Shown here one piece after another: positions 1-8,477 of a stretch of 64,000 nucleotides of DNA (within the stretch, counting starts at the first letter, position 1; each line of letters begins with the position of its first letter). Source of the stretch: Arthrobacter sp. FB24 (lineage in GTDB: Bacteria > Actinomycetota > Actinomycetes > Actinomycetales > Micrococcaceae); the NCBI RefSeq assembly GCF_000196235.1, contig NC_008541.1:4030001-4094000 (forward strand), written 5' to 3'. The notes beneath the pieces are model-generated. The model saw only the letters and a program-made list of their open reading frames with translations. It made no database searches and was not told the origin of the DNA. The position numbers and the translations under genes were made by a program.

Positions 1-2
1 GC

Positions 3-860
3 GGAGCCATGGCTGCCACGCTGCATAAAGCCGGCTGGGACGTCACCGGCTTCGACCCCTCCGAGGCCGCCCGGACCGCAGCCGCCCAAACCGGAATCGC
101 CACCACCGCCAGCCTTGACGACGTCGCCGGAACCCCTTACGCCGTCCTCTCACTGCCTGCAGCCAGCATCGTGGAAACCACCGTTCCCCGGCTCCTGGCC
201 GTACCGGGGACCGTGGCGATCATTGACACCACCACCTCCGAACCGGCCACGAGCAAGCAGATGGCCCACCTTGCCGACACACAAGGCGCGGCCTTCGTTG
301 ACGCTCCGGTCTCCGGTGGCCGCGACGGTGCAGCATCGGGATCCCTGAGCGCGTTCGTTGGCGGAACCGACGCCGCCCTCGCCGCCGCCGAACCCGTACT
401 CCTCGCCCTCACCGGCGGCAAGTACAGCCACATCGGCGGCCCCGGCAGCGGCAACGTGGTCAAGCTCCTCAACAACGTCCTGGCGGCGGCCAACCTGGTG
501 TCCGTGGGCGAGGCGCTCGGAGTGGCCAAGGCCTACGGCATCGATCCCGCCAAGGCGGCGGCCAGCATTAGCGAAGCCTCCGGCGGCAGCAGAGTCTCGG
601 CCAACATGTACCCCACCTGGGTACTCAGCGGCACCCACGATTCCGGCTTCTCGCTCGGCCTGATGGCCCGGGATGCCGCCCTCGCCGTGGAGGTCGCCGC
701 CCAGATCGGCGAAAGCCCGGCCCTCCTTGCAGCCGTGGCCGGGCAGTGGCAGGACGCCCTCGCCGCCCTCGGACCGCGCGCCGACTTCACCGAAATCGCC
801 AGGACCGTCGCCCCCGCCATCACGCCAGCGGGCGCGCCGTCCACCACACCCGTCTCCTGA
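3..860 (+). CDS. NAD(P)-dependent beta-hydroxyacid dehydrogenase, 5' end cut by window
   Basis: This is the 3-hydroxyisobutyrate dehydrogenase superfamily, which oxidises beta-hydroxyacids with NAD(P). The reading frame is open to the window edge and begins G-A-M-A-A-T-L, matching the end of the GxGxMG nucleotide-binding loop, so the true start lies just upstream and the ATG at 9 is internal. Counting from that Met, the substrate motif DAPVSGG is at residues 98-104 and the catalytic lysine is K152 in GSGNVVK. The C-terminal all-alpha domain is complete. It ends 32 nt before an aldehyde dehydrogenase and looks like an early gene of the operon running to 5065. A second family member occurs at 13737-14645. 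The substrate is not evident from the sequence. Confidence 0.9.
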   Translation, partial: GAMAATLHKAGWDVTGFDPSEAARTAAAQTGIATTASLDDVAGTPYAVLSLPAASIVETTVPRLLAVPGTVAIIDTTTSEPATSKQMAHLADTQGAAFVDAPVSGGRDGAASGSLSAFVGGTDAALAAAEPVLLALTGGKYSHIGGPGSGNVVKLLNNVLAAANLVSVGEALGVAKAYGIDPAKAAASISEASGGSRVSANMYPTWVLSGTHDSGFSLGLMARDAALAVEVAAQIGESPALLAAVAGQWQDALAALGPRADFTEIARTVAPAITPAGAPSTTPVS

Positions 861-892
861 TCCCCGGATCCCAGCCCTGAAGGACCATCACT

Positions 893-2440
893 TTGAGCAT
901 CACCACAGCACCCACCTCCTCCTCGGCGGCCACCGCCCGGGCCGTCCTCGACGCAGCCTTTCCGGCCGGCCTCGGCGCCTTCCTTGACGGTAAGACCGTT
1001 CCCGGCAGCGGAGAGAGCATCACCCTCACTGCCGCGGCCACCGGCGAAGCTTTTGCCAGCCACGCTGACCCCGGCGCCGAAGGTGCCAACGCCATCCTGG
1101 AAAGCTCGACGGCGGGCGCGGCAGCCTGGGGCGCGATGAACGGCTTCGAAAGGGCCGCCATCCTGCGCAATGTGAGCCGCGTCGTGGAAGCGCACGGCGA
1201 GGAACTTGCCATCCTCGAGTCCGCCACCACCGGCAAACCCATCCGGGACGCCCGCGTCGAGGCCGCCAAGGTGGCCGAGATGTTCGGCTACTACGCCGGC
1301 TGGGCGGACAAGCTGACGGGTCTCACCATTCCGGTTCCCGGCCCGTGGCACACCTACACCGAACGCGTCCCCTGGGGCGTCGTCGTCGCCATCACGCCCT
1401 GGAACGCTCCCCTGTTTACGGCGGGCTGGAATTCCGCCGCCCCGCTGGCCGCCGGCAATGCCGTGATCATCAAGCCCAGCGAATTCACTCCGGCATCCTC
1501 CGTCCGGCTCGCCCAGCTGGCGCACGAGGCAGGCCTGCCGGCAGGTGTGTTCAATGTGGCGGCCGGGCTGGGCCAGACCATGGGCGCGGCCCTCACCACC
1601 GACCGGCGGGTGGGCAAAATCAGCTTCATCGGCTCCGTCCCCACCGGCCGGCGCGTGGCTGTTGCGGCTGCGCAGGCCGGGATTCCCGCCCTCTTGGAGC
1701 TCGGCGGCAAGAGCGCGAACATCGTCTTCGCCGATGCGGACCTGGACCGTGCCGCCGACGGCGCCATCTCGGCGATCTTCTCCGGCGCCGGGCAGTCATG
1801 TGTCGCCGGATCGCGGCTCCTGGTGGAGCGGAGCGTGCACGCACAGTTCATTGAGCTCGTGGCGGACCGTGCCGCCCGGCTGCGGGTGGGCGACCCGCTC
1901 AGCGCGGACACCGAGGTGGGCCCGATCATCACGGCCCGGCAGTTCGCCACGGTCAACACCCTCATCGAAGCAGGAATGAACGACGGCGGCCGCCGGGTCA
2001 CCGGGGCGGCACTTCCGGACGCCCTCGCCGGGTCCACGCTGTCCGGCGGGCACTGGGTCATGCCCACCCTGCTCGACGGCGTCACGCCCGCAAACCGCCT
2101 CGAAACGACGGAGGTGTTCGGTCCGGTGGTGGGTGCCGACGCCTTCGACACCGAAGCTGAAGCCATCGCCCGGGCCAACAACACCAACTTCGGCCTGGCC
2201 GGCGCCGTGTGGACGTCCGACATTTCCCGCGCGCACCATATCGCCCGCGAGGTGAAGGCGGGAACGTTCTGGATCAACTCCTACAAGACCATCCACGTGG
2301 CGGTTCCGTTCGGCGGCTTCGGCGACTCCGGCCACGGGCGCTCGTCCGGCCCTGGCGTCCTGGACGAGTACACCCAGACGAAGGCGGTCTGGGTGCCAAC
2401 GCGGGCTGCCGGCTCCCCCTTCCCGTCCCTGTCCTACTAA
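893..2440 (+). CDS. Aldehyde dehydrogenase family protein
   Basis: This 515-residue NAD(P)-dependent aldehyde dehydrogenase oxidises an aldehyde to an acid. The full catalytic set is present: TPWN at 168-171, KPSE at 194-197 for cofactor binding, general base E269 in LELGGK, and nucleophile C303 in GQSCVAG. The start is TTG at 893, chosen because a GAAGGA ribosome site sits about 10 nt upstream and the N-terminus lines up with family length. It lies 32 nt after the dehydrogenase and 28 nt before an M20 hydrolase. The context suggests it finishes oxidation of an alcohol or semialdehyde product made by its neighbours. It resembles the betaine-aldehyde or aminoaldehyde group, but substrate assignment would be a guess. 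Confidence 0.92.
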   Translation: MSITTAPTSSSAATARAVLDAAFPAGLGAFLDGKTVPGSGESITLTAAATGEAFASHADPGAEGANAILESSTAGAAAWGAMNGFERAAILRNVSRVVEAHGEELAILESATTGKPIRDARVEAAKVAEMFGYYAGWADKLTGLTIPVPGPWHTYTERVPWGVVVAITPWNAPLFTAGWNSAAPLAAGNAVIIKPSEFTPASSVRLAQLAHEAGLPAGVFNVAAGLGQTMGAALTTDRRVGKISFIGSVPTGRRVAVAAAQAGIPALLELGGKSANIVFADADLDRAADGAISAIFSGAGQSCVAGSRLLVERSVHAQFIELVADRAARLRVGDPLSADTEVGPIITARQFATVNTLIEAGMNDGGRRVTGAALPDALAGSTLSGGHWVMPTLLDGVTPANRLETTEVFGPVVGADAFDTEAEAIARANNTNFGLAGAVWTSDISRAHHIAREVKAGTFWINSYKTIHVAVPFGGFGDSGHGRSSGPGVLDEYTQTKAVWVPTRAAGSPFPSLSY

Positions 2441-2468
2441 AGCGCCCTACGAGAACAGGCAGATACTG

Positions 2469-3695
2469 ATGGAACTGACAGACTCAAGCCCCGCCCTGGC
2501 GGCGCTCCGCACGGCCCTTGCCGCCGGCGTCGAAAACTGGAAGCCCCGCGTCCAGGCCATGGCGCGGGAAATCCATGCCGCGAAGGAGGTCTCCTTCGAG
2601 GAGGTCCGTTCCGCCGAGGCGGCGGCGGCACTGCTGGCCGAAGGCGGCTTCGAGGTTGAACGCGGCACCGGCGGGCTGCCCACAGCGTTCACCGCGAGCG
2701 CGGGCAGCGGCGAACTGACCGTGGCGCTGTGCGTGGAATACGATGCGCTCCCGGACATCGGGCACGCCTGCGGGCACAACCTGATCGCGGGCGCATCGGT
2801 GGCCGCCGCACTGGCCCTGCAACCGCACGTGGACCAGCTGGGCATCACGCTGAAGGCCATCGGAACGCCCGCCGAGGAGCATGGCGGCGGCAAGGTGCTC
2901 ATGCTGGAGCAGGGAGCGTTCGACGGCGTGGGGCTGGCTTTGATGGTCCATCCCGTCCAGGACGGGCTGACCTACAACCCGGCCGGCACCAGTGCGCAGG
3001 CCGTGGGCCGGTACAAGGCGACGTTCACCGGCAAGGCCGCCCACGCGGCAGCGGCCCCGCACCTGGGCGTAAACGCCGCGGACGCGGCCGTGCTGAGCCA
3101 GGTGGCCATTGGGCTGCTCCGCCAGCAGATCCCCTCGGACCACCGCATCGCCTGCTTCGTTGAGGAAGCCGGACACGTCACCAACATCATTCCGGAGCGG
3201 GCCGTGGTCCAGTTTGAATGCCGGGCCTTCACCCTGCCGGAATACGACGCGCTGCACCAGCGCGTTCGCCGCTGTTTCGAAGGAGCCGCGATGGCCACCG
3301 GAACAACGCTGGCCATCGAGGAGGCGGAACCCCTCTACGAGCCCCTCCTCCAGGACGATGCCCTGGCTGCGCACTGGACCGATGCGATGGAGGTGTTCGG
3401 CAAGGACATCTCGCGTTCGTCAGGCCTCAGCGGCGGCTCCACCGACATGGGCAACATCTCCCAGGTCATCCCGTCCCTGCATCCGTGGCTGAGCATTCCG
3501 GGTGCTGACGTTCCCATTCACTCGCATGCGTTCGCCGCGCTGGCCGACTCCCCGGAGGCGTACGGGGTGATGTTTGAAGCAGCCACCGCGCTGGCCTGGA
3601 CGGTCGCCGCAGCAGCCTCAACCCCCGCACAAAGAGAACGCTTCATCAAAGCGGCATACCGCCGTCGTACTTTCACCCAGGAAGGCACATCATGA
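2469..3695 (+). CDS. M20 family metal-dependent amidohydrolase
   Basis: This 408-residue zinc-dependent M20-type hydrolase resembles the M20D/AbgB-like group that cleaves N-acyl or amide bonds of small molecules. The metal-binding stretch EYDALPDIGHACGHN falls near residues 90-104, and the AEEHGGGK segment with the catalytic and metal-binding glutamates near 135-141. A dimerisation (lid) domain spans roughly 180-290. No signal peptide is visible, so it should be cytoplasmic. Its stop overlaps the start of the next gene, a DUF3100 membrane protein, by 4 nt (ATGA), so the two are probably translationally coupled. This suggests the membrane protein handles the substrate or product of this hydrolase. 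The start ATG follows a weak purine-rich ribosome site. Confidence 0.9.
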   Translation: MELTDSSPALAALRTALAAGVENWKPRVQAMAREIHAAKEVSFEEVRSAEAAAALLAEGGFEVERGTGGLPTAFTASAGSGELTVALCVEYDALPDIGHACGHNLIAGASVAAALALQPHVDQLGITLKAIGTPAEEHGGGKVLMLEQGAFDGVGLALMVHPVQDGLTYNPAGTSAQAVGRYKATFTGKAAHAAAAPHLGVNAADAAVLSQVAIGLLRQQIPSDHRIACFVEEAGHVTNIIPERAVVQFECRAFTLPEYDALHQRVRRCFEGAAMATGTTLAIEEAEPLYEPLLQDDALAAHWTDAMEVFGKDISRSSGLSGGSTDMGNISQVIPSLHPWLSIPGADVPIHSHAFAALADSPEAYGVMFEAATALAWTVAAAASTPAQRERFIKAAYRRRTFTQEGTS

Positions 3696-5065
3696 GCACC
3701 ACCAAAACAGCGCGGATAGACAAGGCCGGCACCAAGCTGACCATCCCCATTGCCGCCCTGGCCCTTGTGATCGCCGTCGCGGTCCAGTTCATCGGCCAGG
3801 CCAAGATCGACGTCGGAATTGGCGCCATCATCATCTTCCCCATGGTGTGGGGCCTCATCGTGGGCCTGCTCGTCTCCATCCAGAAATTCAAGCCGCTCGG
3901 CCTTGACCTCCAGCGCGTTGCGGCTGCCCTCGTGGGCGTCGCCGTGCTGCTGCTGGTGGCCCGGCTGGCCTTCAATATCGGACCCAGCCTTCCCAGCCTC
4001 ATCAAGGCCGGGCCGGCGCTGCTCCTCCAGGAGGTCGGCCACCTGCTGGGCACCATCGTGCTGGCACTCCCCCTGGCAGTGCTGCTCCGGATGGGCAAGG
4101 CAACCGTGGGTGCCACGTTCTCCCTGGACCGGGAACCGTCGTTCGCCATGGTCTCGGAAAAGTACGGACCGGATTCGGACCAGTACCGCGGCGTGCTGGC
4201 CATGTATGTTTTCGGCACCCTGTTCGGGGCCGTGTTCATCACGCTCCTCACCTCACTGGTGGCCAACTGGAAGATCTTCGATCCGCTGGCCCTGGCCATG
4301 GGCGCCGGCGTAGGTTCCGGCTCCATGATGGCGGCCTCCGCGGCCAGCATCGTCGCCGCCTACCCGGCCGATCAGGAAGCCATCCTGGGCATGGCCGCCG
4401 TGTCCAACCTGATCACCACCGTCCTGGGCGTCTACGTCGGCATCTACATTGCGCTGCCGCTGGCCGACCGCTTCTACAAGGCCCTCACCCGGAAGCAGAC
4501 AGCACGCGAAGCTGCCGCCGTAACAGCAGGCGCCACCGCCGAGCGCAGCGCCGCCGACATCGACCGTGAAGAAGCACAGGCCGAGGAAAACCGCCTGTTC
4601 CGCGAGCGCGTCGCCGAATCCTCGGCAGCCATCAAACTCCCGCTGTGGCTGTCCCTGTCGGTGCTGACGGTGCTCGGCATCGCCACGGCTTCGGTGGCGG
4701 CCAAGGGTTTCAGCCTGACGATTGTGGCCGGCTACGCCATCATGCTCGCCCTCGTGCTGGTCAGCATCGCCCTGGCGAAGGTCACCCGGAAGATCTCGGC
4801 GATCGTTTTCATCACCACCATCGGCGCCTACATCTCCAGCCCGTGGTTCTTCGGGGCAGGGGCGCTCAATGCCGCCGTCAAGACCGTGGACTTCCTGTCC
4901 ATCGCCACGGTCATGCTGACGCTGGCGGGCCTGTCGCTGGGCAAGGACATCCCGCTGCTGAAGAACATCGGCTGGAAGATCATCCCGGTGGGCCTGGTGG
5001 CCATCACGGCGTCCTTCCTGCTTTCCACCGTGATCGCGGAGTTCGCCCTGGGGCTCTGGCACTAG
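3692..5065 (+). CDS. DUF3100-like polytopic membrane protein (first copy)
   Basis: This 457-residue integral membrane protein has about ten hydrophobic segments split by a charged cytoplasmic loop near residues 265-310. I assign it to DUF3100 from memory of the family. The most conserved-looking feature is QEVGH at 113-117, within a membrane segment, followed by a glycine-rich stretch GAGVGSGSMMAAS near 205-217. A paralogue at 10131-11588 keeps the same motif and architecture. Both copies adjoin amidohydrolases, and this one overlaps the M20 gene by 4 nt. A role as permease for amide-containing or nitrogen-rich compounds is inferred from context only. It is the last gene before a strong bidirectional terminator. 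Confidence 0.8.
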   Translation: MSTTKTARIDKAGTKLTIPIAALALVIAVAVQFIGQAKIDVGIGAIIIFPMVWGLIVGLLVSIQKFKPLGLDLQRVAAALVGVAVLLLVARLAFNIGPSLPSLIKAGPALLLQEVGHLLGTIVLALPLAVLLRMGKATVGATFSLDREPSFAMVSEKYGPDSDQYRGVLAMYVFGTLFGAVFITLLTSLVANWKIFDPLALAMGAGVGSGSMMAASAASIVAAYPADQEAILGMAAVSNLITTVLGVYVGIYIALPLADRFYKALTRKQTAREAAAVTAGATAERSAADIDREEAQAEENRLFRERVAESSAAIKLPLWLSLSVLTVLGIATASVAAKGFSLTIVAGYAIMLALVLVSIALAKVTRKISAIVFITTIGAYISSPWFFGAGALNAAVKTVDFLSIATVMLTLAGLSLGKDIPLLKNIGWKIIPVGLVAITASFLLSTVIAEFALGLWH

Positions 5066-5084
5066 GACCCCCGGCTTTCGGAAC

Positions 5085-5132
5085 AAACAGAAAGGACGAC
5101 GGCAGGACATCCCGCCGTCGTCCTTTCTGTTT
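5085..5132. terminator. Bidirectional hairpin terminator, member of the dispersed palindrome family
   Basis: Two arms of 22 nt (5085-5106 and 5111-5132) pair with a single mismatch around a 4-nt loop. Flanking A and T runs give terminator character on both strands. It separates the convergent DUF3100 gene and gntR gene. The core GGACGACGGC recurs in hairpins near 20755, 24301, 26284, 29650 and 32143. Confidence 0.85.
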
Positions 5133-5161
5133 GGTCAGCCTGTCCGGTCAGCTCTGTTCGG

Positions 5162-5830
5162 TCAGTTTTCGGGCAGGCGCCCGGCCAGTCCTTGGAGTGA
5201 CGGCTCGCGGCCCAGCTCCACATGCGCGTAGGCCAGCGCCGCCGCCAGCTCCGCCTTGCCGTCATAGATGGCCTTGCACAGGCTCAGGTGCTCAGCGCAC
5301 TGCACCTGGGGATCACGGTGCCCGGTCAAGGTGAAGAGCCACTGCATCCGGCCCAGCAGCGGCTTCATGGAGTACTCCAGCAGCGAGTTGCCTCCCATCG
5401 CCACAATCTCTGCGTGCAGGGCCGTGTTGCTGAGCGGGATCTGCGCGTGATCGTGGCGCATGGTTGCTTCTTCCGCCTGGTCCATCATGTGCTGCAACCG
5501 CGACGAGGACTGGCCCCTTGCCGCGGCCTGGGCGGCGAGGCGTGCGGCGAGGACCTCCAGGCTGAGCCGCACGTCAAAGAGTTCGTTCACGTCGCGCAGG
5601 GTGATCTGCTTGACGGTGGCACCACGCCGGGGGGACGTATCAATAAAGCCTTCGGCTTCGAGCTGCTGGAGGGCTTCCCTGACGGGTACGCGGGAAACGG
5701 CCAGGGTCTGGGACAGCTCACGTTCCCGCAGCCGGGAGCCCGGCGCGAAGTCGCCTGAAATGATCAGTTCCCGGATCCGCGCCCGGGCCGTGTCCGAGGA
5801 GGACGCGGGGGATTCCGCTTGGACCGTCAT
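5162..5830 (-). CDS. GntR family transcriptional regulator, FCD (FadR-like) type
   Basis: This 222-residue regulator has an N-terminal winged helix-turn-helix at about residues 15-75, with recognition region SRVPVREALQQLEAEG. An all-helical FCD effector domain follows at about 85-215. The FCD domain keeps the expected metal or ligand residues: D and R in DVRLSLE, His in ALHAEIV, and His in AEHLSLC. Such proteins usually repress catabolic genes until an acid-type ligand binds. It is the last gene of a minus-strand run after an amidohydrolase and an ornithine-cyclodeaminase-like gene. The palindrome TTGGTATACCAA at 8427 and 10050 is a typical FadR-subfamily operator shape and probably its target, which is an inference. 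Confidence 0.93.
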   Translation of the reverse strand: MTVQAESPASSSDTARARIRELIISGDFAPGSRLRERELSQTLAVSRVPVREALQQLEAEGFIDTSPRRGATVKQITLRDVNELFDVRLSLEVLAARLAAQAAARGQSSSRLQHMMDQAEEATMRHDHAQIPLSNTALHAEIVAMGGNSLLEYSMKPLLGRMQWLFTLTGHRDPQVQCAEHLSLCKAIYDGKAELAAALAYAHVELGREPSLQGLAGRLPEN

Positions 5831-5874
5831 ACATACCTCCCGTTATTGCTCCGGCGTCGTGCTTCCGCAGCCTC

Positions 5875-6861
5875 TCAGTTATTCAACGCCACGCGGGTGC
5901 CAACCCCCTTGCTGAGCGCAGCGTCGTACAGGAGCCGCCCGATGGCAAGGTCCTGCAGACCGATACCTACCGAATTGAACAAGGTTACGTCCTCAGCACT
6001 GACGCGGCCCGGTCGTGTCCCGGCCGCCACGTCACCAAGTTCGGCTTCCACGTCCTCAAAGCCCATCACACCCTCGGCCACCGGGATGATGAGCCCGCCG
6101 GATTTTGCTTTGGCCGTGGCCAGGCTGTCCACGAAAACCCTCGCCCTCACCATGCCCGCGGAATCTATCTCCCGGTGGTCCGCGCGGGGACGGGATCCGA
6201 CAGCGTTCACGTGCAGCCCGGGCTTGAACCACTCGCCTTTTACCAGGGGCTCAACGGCCGGTGTGAGGGTGCACAGCACGTCGGCGGCCTCCACCACTTC
6301 CCGGACGCTGGCAGCCCGCGTGATGTTCAGGCCGTGATGGGATATTTCGGCGCAGAAGGCGGCGACGGTGTCCGCGGAACGGGACCACACCACCACGTTT
6401 TCGATCGGGAGGACGGAAAGCATGGCTTCCACATGCGCCACCGCCAGGGCACCTGCCCCGACCAGCCCCAGCGTGGTGCTGCCTGGCCTGGCGAGCAGCT
6501 TCGTCGCCACGGCGCTGGCGGCGGCAGTCCGGACCCGTGTGGGCACTTTGCCGTCCAGGATCGCCAGGGTCTCACCGGTCAGCTGGGAGACGAGCATGAT
6601 CGTGGACCGCTGGGTGGGCAGGCTGGACTCCCGGTTCGCAGGGATGTCCGCCAGCAGTTTCACTGATGCCAGTTCTTCGGCGCTGGACAGCGCTGCCATC
6701 GGCAGGAACCTCGCGTCAGACGAGGGCAGGAGGAGGGAATCCGGCGCCGGCTGAACGGCGGTGCCCCGGCTGAGGCCGGCAAAAACGCGTTCGACGGCGG
6801 CAATCGTCGCGGGCATATCGGCCAGGGCCTGGAGCTCGGAGGCCTTAAGAATCAGGGTCAT
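5875..6861 (-). CDS. Ornithine cyclodeaminase/mu-crystallin family protein
   Basis: This NAD(P)-binding enzyme of the ornithine cyclodeaminase, mu-crystallin and alanine dehydrogenase family has about 328 residues. These enzymes deaminate or reduce amino or imino acids. The nucleotide loop GLVGAGALA is near residues 132-140. The conserved KLLAD and RTAAAS blocks lie near 68 and 111, and the later FVDSLATAK block is also present. I prefer the ATG at 6861 because GAGAAAG lies 6 nt upstream; a TTG at 6876 is in frame but lacks its own ribosome site. It sits between an amidohydrolase and gntR on the same strand. With hydrolases that release amines or amino acids nearby, it may process the nitrogenous product. 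Confidence 0.9.
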   Translation of the reverse strand: MTLILKASELQALADMPATIAAVERVFAGLSRGTAVQPAPDSLLLPSSDARFLPMAALSSAEELASVKLLADIPANRESSLPTQRSTIMLVSQLTGETLAILDGKVPTRVRTAAASAVATKLLARPGSTTLGLVGAGALAVAHVEAMLSVLPIENVVVWSRSADTVAAFCAEISHHGLNITRAASVREVVEAADVLCTLTPAVEPLVKGEWFKPGLHVNAVGSRPRADHREIDSAGMVRARVFVDSLATAKAKSGGLIIPVAEGVMGFEDVEAELGDVAAGTRPGRVSAEDVTLFNSVGIGLQDLAIGRLLYDAALSKGVGTRVALNN

Positions 6862-6948
6862 GGGTGGCTTTCTCAAATGGGCGCGGCTAAACGCTCGGGC
6901 AGGGTAAGGCGGGCGGGGACAGCGTCGCCGCTATCCCCTGTCCCTCGA

Positions 6949-8286
6949 TCAGAGGTCGTTCCGGACAAGGACCCCCTGTGCCACCACAGCCCGGATTTCT
7001 TCCAGGGCCGAAGCGCTGCTCAACGGATCGGAGTCCACAATGACGGCGTCGGCGAAGGAACCGCGCATCAGTCGGCCCGCGCTCTCACCCCAGCCGAGCA
7101 AGGCGGCGGCGTTCACCGTCGCTGCCCTGAGCGCTTCCAGCGGAGACAGCCCTGCCTCGGCAAGAAGACGGACTTCCGTGCCAATCGGGGTTACGTCGGA
7201 TCCGAAAGAGTCCGTCCCGGCAACGATGGTCACACCGGCTTCATGGGCAGCTTTGACGGCGGCTTTGATGATGGGCGTGTATTCCTTGCCGCGGGCGGCG
7301 AGGATGGGATTGGGCGAGCCCGCCATCCCTGTGATGGCATCCATGGTTGGCGTGAAGTAGGTCCCTCGGCGGGCCATCCGGGAAATGGTCTCCTCGGTGA
7401 CGAAGACGCCGTGCTCGATGCTCCGAACACCGGCCCGGACTGCGCCGTCGATCCCTTCCGCGCTGTAGGCGTGGCACAGCACTCCTGCTTTTCCTGCGGC
7501 CGTGACCACGGCAGAGAGCTGATCGTAGGTGTAGACGAGTTCGCGGGGGTCCTGTTCCGGCAGCCCCGCCCGGGGGTTGGCCCGGGTTTTGATCACCTGG
7601 GCGCCGCGTTTCAGGTTGGTGCGGGTGAGGTAGGCAAGGTCCGATGGTTCGGCGACTCCCCCGGACAAGGAGGCGAGTGGTGCAAGGTCCGGGTCTGCAA
7701 GGAGCGAGTCCCCGAGTTCGGGTGAAATGAACAGCCCGGCCGGGCTCATCCGGGGCGAGGCGCCGGCGGCCCAGGCGGGCAGGGCAGCAAGGGCGACGTC
7801 CTGGTAGAAGCTGCTCGACCCGCTCCTGACGCTGGTCGCGCCGCCCTGCAGGATGGCCCGTGCATCGGCCAGTGCGTTGGCATGGACGTGCACGTCGATG
7901 AGGCCGGGGAGGACAAAGCGGCCGGCGGCATTCACGATGCGGGCGCGCCCGGCAAGTGCGGCCACGGCACGCCGTGTTTCCTCCCGGCTGCCGACGGCGG
8001 TGACCTTACCGCCTTCCAGGACAAGGACCCCGTCTGGCACGGCGTCGCCTGTCATGGGGTCCACTATGGTGCCGCCCTCGATGATCATGGGCTGCGGTGA
8101 AGCGGGCCGGCCGGGGTAGCCGGGACCGGATGCGTTGCCCTCCGCTTTCGCGGCCGGGGCACCTCCCAGCTGAGCGGCAAGGCTTGCCACTGAGATTCCG
8201 GCGAGGGCGGCCGCCCCGGCGAGGATGCCGCGGCGCGGAACCGCAGCGGGGGGCACAGCGGCAGGGGTGTGATCATGCAGGCACAT
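6949..8286 (-). CDS. Tat-exported amidohydrolase family protein
   Basis: This metal-dependent amidohydrolase of about 445 residues resembles the imidazolonepropionase/Xaa-Pro-dipeptidase-like branch. The N-terminus carries a twin-arginine-type signal: RR at about 18-19, followed by a hydrophobic ILAGAAALAG stretch and an Ala-rich cleavage region, so it is probably exported folded. Metal ligands in order are HVH in IDVHVHAN, a lysine in QVIKTRANP (likely the carboxylated bridging Lys), His in LCHAYS, His in SIEHGVF and Asp in AGTDSFG. The ATG at 8286 is preferred over a TTG at 8298 because GGAG lies 6 nt upstream. A promoter with an embedded TTGGTATACCAA palindrome lies at 8415-8443. It is the first gene of a run that ends with gntR. 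Confidence 0.88.
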   Translation of the reverse strand: MCLHDHTPAAVPPAAVPRRGILAGAAALAGISVASLAAQLGGAPAAKAEGNASGPGYPGRPASPQPMIIEGGTIVDPMTGDAVPDGVLVLEGGKVTAVGSREETRRAVAALAGRARIVNAAGRFVLPGLIDVHVHANALADARAILQGGATSVRSGSSSFYQDVALAALPAWAAGASPRMSPAGLFISPELGDSLLADPDLAPLASLSGGVAEPSDLAYLTRTNLKRGAQVIKTRANPRAGLPEQDPRELVYTYDQLSAVVTAAGKAGVLCHAYSAEGIDGAVRAGVRSIEHGVFVTEETISRMARRGTYFTPTMDAITGMAGSPNPILAARGKEYTPIIKAAVKAAHEAGVTIVAGTDSFGSDVTPIGTEVRLLAEAGLSPLEALRAATVNAAALLGWGESAGRLMRGSFADAVIVDSDPLSSASALEEIRAVVAQGVLVRNDL

Positions 8287-8414
8287 TGTTTTCTCCAATG
8301 GAATGGGCCGCTCCGCAACACTGCGGGAGCCGATGTCAGCAGGTCAAAGTCATGGTTCCGGTAAGGGGGCGGAGGAGCTTTCCCAGGATGCGCCGGCAGC
8401 CCTCGCATGTATCC

Positions 8415-8443
8415 ACCATACCGCCTTTGGTATACCAAGCCAA
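8415..8443 (-). promoter_or_regulatory. Promoter with embedded GntR-type operator TTGGTATACCAA
   Basis: Read on the minus strand, TTGGCT (8438-8443) and TATGGT (8415-8420) are spaced by 17 nt and drive the amidohydrolase gene starting at 8286. The perfect 12-bp palindrome TTGGTATACCAA occupies 8427-8438, inside the spacer and touching the -35. An identical palindrome is at 10050-10061. The geometry fits repression by the GntR encoded at 5162-5830. Confidence 0.7.
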
Positions 8444-8477
8444 TAGTGGGCGGCATGGTAGTCCGTAGCTCCCGTCG

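Noticed and set aside
533..1525. Long minus-strand frame antisense to the dehydrogenase and aldehyde dehydrogenase genes
   Set aside because: Gly/Arg-rich composition typical of antisense frames in high-GC DNA; the plus-strand proteins have complete catalytic motifs.
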